Shown: positions 22,044-26,644 of the stretch, in pieces
Numbering within the stretch: position 1 is the first letter of the stretch
Layout of the letters: each line of letters starts with the position of its first letter
Assembly (NCBI GenBank): GCA_000969725.1
Contig: JXSR01S002606.1
From: Ophiothrix spiculata
Taxonomy: Eukaryota; Echinodermata; Ophiuroidea; Amphilepidida; Ophiotrichidae
Reading direction: 5' to 3' (one strand)
DNA: 26,644 bases
Program-made: the position numbers and the translations under genes
The notes under the pieces: model-generated
Told to the model about the DNA's origin: nothing
The model's database searches: none
The model's input: the letters and a program-made list of their open reading frames with translations, nothing else

Positions 22044-25000
22044 CTGTGGAGAGGAAATGTTATAGAATTACAGCATAAAAGAATAAGACTTACAGAGATA
22101 ACAGATTAAAAAGAATTACATACTACATCCAACATTGATGTAGATCCTGTCAGTGGAGAATGCATCTACACCATGGAACGTCAGTCCAGATGTGGATTAC
22201 TGCAATGTATAAATGTTAACTGCCCGTATGTGTCTGCGCCAAGGAAGTTTTATAGGAGAACCAGTTTTCTACGCCATCTTGTGTCGCTCATGGAGCAGTT
22301 ATTGTACCTCCGGATATATTCGGAGTTTGGCCCGATACCCAAGCAGATCACGTAAATCTTCACTTGACGCACACACAGCGTGTGCATTTTGTTTCACGTG
22401 CAAACCGTGTCTGTGTTTCAAGTAGCGTGTATTGTGACTTGCTCTGATCAAAGTACGCCAAGTTTCCAGCTGATCCGTTGTGAAGACCCTCGAAGTGTGG
22501 CACGCGGAACCGTAAAATGCCGGACGTACAATAACTCACCCTTCATGAGCGACAATCCTAGATGGCTGCCGTCCCATAGGATTTACACGGCGGTGAAATC
22601 AAAATGGCGGAGAAAACCTGTTCCCATATTAAAACTTCCTTGGTCTGCGCCTAAGCATCATACCTACACATCTTACCGACAATGCTCAAGCATTCACAGT
22701 GTGTCGTGCTGTCGTTTACCATCTGATCTTAATCAGTGTGGATCCAGAAATCTAATTGATGTAGATCTGACCTCGAGGCGTTGGAGCACAATTAGGCCAC
22801 AACTTTGTGCAGCCGGTCGCAAAGAGGCCACAGCTTCCAAGATGGTCGCCATAGGCTTGATTATGCACCTCAAGGTTATTGTAAAAAATCTATTACATCT
22901 TTTGAAATTATCTGATGGACCATCTTGGAAAAACAAAGCTGTGGCCTGGTTGTGGCTGGCCGCACAACGCTGTGGCCTAATTGTGCTCCAACGCTTTACT
23001 CTTTTGCAGTGGCATATCTCACCTGGAGAGGCATATTCGTTGCATTTGCAGCTTTGCCAAGAACAATCGGAATACCTTTTGTTGTTTCTGAATGACTTGT
23101 ATTTGCTGAGGATGTCACCCTGATATCAGCACCTGTACAATAAAAAACAAATATTTTGATAAGTAAGGCAGACAGCTGGCTTTGTGAGCCCATCAATAAC
23201 CAGGCTGATGAGTCCAGTTCGACAGTGTTCTTTATTTTTTTATTAGAAAGACCTTACTACTTTTTGATTTTTTTTTTGCTTCTGTCTTTAGATTATCCCT
23301 TAATTGCTCAACCTGAAAAAGGCTTATAGCATTATGCTAAAGTCTTCGGAAAAGTTTTGTATTCTATACATAGTATAAGACAAGTCACAAGCATTTTCAG
23401 ACATGCGTTCATACAAATTTGGTATTATATACATTGCAGCTTTGGGGAAGCTGGTATTAAGATGGAAGTAATCTGAAAACTGTAGATTTAAAAGTATGTA
23501 ACATCCTGTTAATAATGATCATGTTTCATTGAACATGGGCAGACTGGCTATTTGTGTATTCTGACCACAATGTATGTAGTCATTTAGAGTTACATTTATG
23601 TAAAACTGCATCTTTGGTTATTCGTTTTATGCACTACTTTGATAATTTTGTGATTTGTGATCAACTAAAAGAAAGTCGTCTGAATAATGCATACCTATGT
23701 AGGTCTAATGGTAAGATAAATAAGGTGGTTTGCATTAAGTTATGAGTTTGCCAAAGACAAGAAGTATGTGTAATGCAGAAATTGTGTTACACTGTAAATT
23801 GTATCTTGCCAGATTTAGATATTCCCCTATATTTGCAATTTGTGACCGACTAAAAGAAAGTCATCTGAATAATGCATATCTATGTAATACGGTGGTTCAG
23901 TCGAATGATAAGATAAATAAGGTGGTTTGCATTAAGTTTTGAGTTTACCAAAGGCTAGAAGTGTGTGTAATTTAGAAATGGTGTTTCACTTAAAATTGTA
24001 TCTTGCAAGCTTTAGATCTTCCCCTATATTTGCTATACTTGGACACTTCATTTCCATAGCTGCTATTTCTTGAAGACTTATATGGTTTTATCTTTGATTA
24101 TTTGTGTTTGAAAATGAAAAATAACAATGCATCCGTATATGACAAATTTCATTATTACTAACCTGATTCAGTCCTGTTCCTTGACTCAATTCTATGTACA
24201 ACCTCTTTAGATAAACTCAAGTAAGATGGACCTGGAGCGCCTTGACCTGATTGGTGTGATACCATGGAAAACTGGGCAGCAGCAATGGAGGAAAATGGCC
24301 GACGCACTCTTCTGGGTGGTCGTGGTTGATACACCCATCCTGTACAAAGAAAGATCAAAAGATTTGTGAAGATGCCCTACAAAGTTTTACTTAAGGCCAC
24401 ATTTGATATAGACTGAATCTAAATAAATTATTGTTAGTTTTTGGTGAACTTTATATCAACCCCAAAACTTCTCAGTTTCCTTATGTAAAGTAGTCTTACC
24501 TGGATGTTCTTTTCGATGTTGTCTCTTTATTTCTTCTGCCTCGTCAAAATATGTTTGCTTCTGTTCTTCGCTGAGATCTGTCCATGCCTGGCCAAGTTTC
24601 ACGCTGATTTCTGCATTGTTTGCATGTGGGCAATGTTGTGCTAAGAGAGTCCTGTGCTTTTTTGCCCACACCATGAATGCGTTCATCGGTCGTTTGATGT
24701 GAGACGGACTTCGTCGGCTTCGATTAGACTCAAACTGCGCACAACCTGTTTGCCAGAGAAATGAACGAATGAAGATATATATTCACTTAGGGAAATTTGA
24801 TATCTTGCTGTAATTCTTACCGATTAACTTTTTTTCTTTAAAGTGCATGGAGACAAATGTAATGAACTATAGATTATCACAACTTTAAAACACTTAACAA
24901 GGTTTTTGATCAAGGAATTGAGGCAAAGTGATGATAATAACGTACCTGGCTCTATTTGAGGTGATTCGGCGGTGACTTGCTCTTTCGGGGAAAGTGTCGT

Positions 25001-25762
25001 CGTCGTATTACAAGACCCAGATGAAGAGTCTGGACTGGTAAGACGTAAATTGGATTTGGCCATACCTTCATCATCTGCGCTGTTCCGATGATCTGGGTGA
25101 TTTTGGACGCCCTTGCCCTCTGATGAAGTCAAATGAGTTTTTTGAGCTAAGCCTTCGCATGTGTCCGCGTGATGTCTTTTAATTGTTGTCCACGACGTTC
25201 CTGTAGGCATCTTTTCATTGTCATCATTGCTTACAAGACGTAGTCTGAAGAGATTATTTGAAGGTTGACTTGTAATGTAGATCTTGTGACCAGGGGGGAT
25301 TGGTGTGATTGGCACCTGTGAACCTTTTTCGCTTAGCGATTCATCAGAAGATTTTGCAAGCATTTGTGTCTCGGTTTTGCAACCATTTGTATGATGACCC
25401 AGGTTTTGATTCGCAGATTTTAACGTTCTCATGTATTTTATAGGTCTTTGATTAAGACCATTTGATATTCTATTCTTCAAATGCGTTATTTCCTGATCAG
25501 GTACACGTTTCTTGGCATTGTGTAGCGCTGATCTGACACTGCATGCTCCAAGTCGTACGTTTGCCATAACGTGTTCCACCGGAGCATTGTCATCCGATCC
25601 TTTACTGATATCGTCACTACTGGTTGCCGAAATCTGCCTGTGATCTCCTCTATTTGTTGAAGGCGAAGATGTGGATTGTAGTGTCGTGCTTGGTGGTTTC
25701 ATTGAGTAGATACGTTTTGAAGTCTTCGCCGTGCGTATTTCCGTTTCAGGTTCTAGCTTGAT
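20895..25762 (-). CDS. SOX30: SoxH / SOX30-type HMG-box transcription factor (5 exons)
   Basis: Exons on minus: 25762-24946, 24745-24500, 24339-24163, 23132-23023 and 22043-20895; phases agree at every junction, giving 832 codons plus TAA. Numbering from the first visible exon, residues 289-355 form a Sox HMG box ([45 protein letters not shown]). Directly after it comes GWVYQPRP, the extension found in SOX30 (group H) where most Sox proteins have DYKYRPRR. The rest is low-complexity Ser/Thr/Asn-rich sequence with an acidic C-terminus. Sox HMG boxes bind and bend DNA in the minor groove; mammalian SOX30 acts in spermatogenesis, so a germline role is plausible but not shown here. The start is uncertain: the first exon may follow an acceptor (TTTATGCAG) or begin at the ATG inside it. 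Confidence 0.9.
22232..22652. mobile_element. Foldback element (SoxH intron 4)
   Basis: CCAAGGAAGTTTTATAGGAG at left against ATATTAAAACTTCCTTGG at right, and TGTCGCTCATGGAGCAGTTA against AATAACTCACCCTTCATGAG, with extra sequence in the right arm. Confidence 0.65.
22778..22994. mobile_element. 217-bp foldback MITE (SoxH intron 4)
   Basis: Ends GCGTTGGAGCACAATTAGGC and GCCTAATTGTGCTCCAACGC are perfect complements over 20 bp; further in, GGCCACAGCTTCCAAGATGG faces CCATCTTGG...GCTGTGGCC. Confidence 0.85.
23023..23132 (-). CDS. SOX30: SoxH exon 4
   Basis: Acceptor ATTGTACAG, donor CAG|GTGAGA. 36 whole codons ([29 protein letters not shown]) plus a shared Gly. No domain seen. It is accepted because both splice sites are good and the phases fit exons 3 and 5 exactly. 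Confidence 0.8.
23654..24040. repeat. Tandem repeat of about 185 bp, two copies and part of a third (SoxH intron 3)
   Basis: AAAGAAAGTCNTCTGAATAA and AGATAAATAAGGTGGTTTGC recur about 185 bp apart. A third, partial unit keeps AATTGTATCTTGC and TTCCCCTATATTTGC. Confidence 0.8.
24163..24339 (-). CDS. SOX30: SoxH exon 3, post-HMG extension
   Basis: Acceptor TTTGTACAG, donor CAG|GTTAGT. Encodes [15 protein letters not shown], the SOX30-type basic extension, then a Ser/Gln-rich stretch ending [10 protein letters not shown]. Confidence 0.92.
24500..24745 (-). CDS. SOX30: SoxH exon 2, HMG box
   Basis: Acceptor CAAACAG, donor CCAG|GTAAGA. Encodes a short basic lead (NRSRRSPS) and then the whole HMG box from [12 protein letters not shown] to [15 protein letters not shown] is the Sox signature. 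The intron falls in phase 1 in the Gly before WVYQP. Confidence 0.95.
24946..25762 (-). CDS. SOX30: SoxH exon 1 in window, N-terminal region
   Basis: Begins [11 protein letters not shown] after TTCCATTTATGCAG, a good acceptor. The same stretch holds an ATG that could be the start (MQIKLEPE), with T at the -3 position. The donor is CCAG|GTACGT. It encodes 272 residues rich in Ser, Thr, Asn and basic residues ([21 protein letters not shown]) with the segment IPPGHKIYI. No known domain seen. Confidence 0.8.
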
Positions 25763-26603
25763 CTGCATAAATGGAAAAATGTTGTGCAATGAATGAAAAA
25801 CTGAAAAAGTTTGAACATTTAAAATGATAAGAATTTGAATAATTGAACGCATATGTGCATCGTCTGCCAGGTTTTTCTGTCTGTCATAACTTGGACTATC
25901 CGTATTACCACGACATTTTCATAACAATTTGAAATGTCAGGAAAATAATGGCACTTTGAGGTACGCGCTATGTACCACCAGTACCAAAAGACCCCGCTTT
26001 TTTGGGCTCGCTCTCACCGAAAGACCCCCTATTTTACCAACTGTGCAATGACCCCTATTTTTTAAACTTCCACGTCACTAAAACAAGCTTTGTCACTCAA
26101 AGCCCCACCATTTTCTTAATTTGATGTAATATTTTGAAAAATTTGCAAAATTCATTGAAAAAAATAATCAAAAATCGTCGAGAATTTAGCGAATTTTTGG
26201 CAATTTTTTGACCCGGAAAGACGGTAGAGCCTACTTGTTGGTGAATTTCGCCCAAAGACCTCCTCCACCCTCCAATTTTTTGCAAGGCTTTGTCACTGTC
26301 ACTGAAAGACCCCTTTTTCACCCAATTTGTCACCGAAAGATCCCTTCTTCCGAAGTGCTTGGAATGGGTCAAGGTCCGACTCCAAGGACAAGGACAAGGA
26401 TGCTGTAGACTTGATGTAGGCCTCATGTCTACTGGAAAGATAACTAAGGTCATGCGCTTCCAAAACTCTCTCAAAAAAATCAAAACTAAACTGGATGAAG
26501 AGCAAGCAGTTTAGTGTTTCGTTGAAAATCTTATACGGAAACAACAAAGCTTGGTGCTGACCTTTTTCTAGAAGTGGTGCATGAAATCCGGACTCTAGAG
26601 TCT
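25763..26603. other. Region upstream of visible SoxH exons
   Basis: From 25978 to about 26372 there is a diverged dispersed repeat with recurring CACCGAAAGACCCC / CACTGAAAGACCCC words. A short run of GGACAA repeats lies near 26385. No exon with a convincing splice site, and no promoter, was identified. Confidence 0.5.
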
Positions 26604-26644
26604 GGGGGCGCCGTAGTGTAGTGGTTAGCGATCTCGCCTTACAC
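26604..26644 (+). mobile_element. Head of a tRNA-derived SINE, cut by the window edge
   Basis: GGGGGCGCCGTAGTGTAGTG then GTTAGCGATCTCGCCTTACA. TAGTGTAGTGG (26614-26624) fits the pol III A box, and the stretch has the 5' half layout of a tRNA-type SINE. The rest lies outside. Confidence 0.65.

Noticed and set aside
22380..23123. 247-codon plus-strand ORF
   Set aside because: It runs across two foldback elements and antisense over SoxH exon 4. The composition is not protein-like and no motif is visible, so it is a chance opening.
26097..26547. Overlapping ORFs on both strands at the right end
   Set aside because: They fall in a dispersed repeat with recurring GAAAGACCCC words, and the openings on both strands reflect composition only.

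Overview
The window is animal genomic DNA: AT-rich, with short coding exons, GT-AG introns, and introns packed with foldback and MITE-like repeats. Two genes can be read. They are convergent (tail to tail) and together fill most of the window. The repeat style and the RTE-like retrotransposon suggest a marine invertebrate, possibly a deuterostome, but the sequence does not settle the species.

Positions 1-19441, plus strand: the 3' two thirds of a DHX34 orthologue, a DEAH-box RNA helicase of nonsense-mediated mRNA decay (NMD). Fifteen exons were assembled by hand. Every junction keeps frame, giving 643 codons plus a TGA stop. They cover the end of the helicase core, the HA2 (winged-helix/ratchet) region, a basic and then an acidic linker, the OB-fold region, and a C-terminal tail with two zinc-finger-like motifs. 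The RecA helicase motifs lie upstream of the window.

Positions 20895-25762, minus strand: a SoxH (SOX30-type) transcription factor gene in five exons (832 codons plus stop). The HMG box and the GWVYQPRP extension that marks SOX30 are clear. The most 5' exon or exons may lie beyond the right edge. About 0.3 kb separates the candidate poly(A) signals of the two genes.

The most unusual part is the exon structure of DHX34. Exon 9 is preceded by two truncated tandem copies, so three near-identical splice acceptors compete for one donor; using either upstream acceptor adds a premature stop. Exon 12 is followed by three 115-bp copies of its 3' end, so four donors compete after one acceptor; using a later donor also adds a premature stop. 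Two older, decayed copies of exon 12 lie just upstream. One is split by a 5'-truncated retrotransposon with a 10-bp target duplication, the other by a MITE. Because DHX34 is itself an NMD factor, stop-introducing splice choices could form an autoregulatory loop (inference).

Almost every longer intron carries one or more non-autonomous elements. Several have clear target-site duplications (TA, TTA, TATT, ATTA, ATATTG) and some are nested. One repeat family lies in opposite orientation on the two sides of exons 9-10, an arrangement known to favour circular RNA. A tRNA-like SINE head begins at the right edge.
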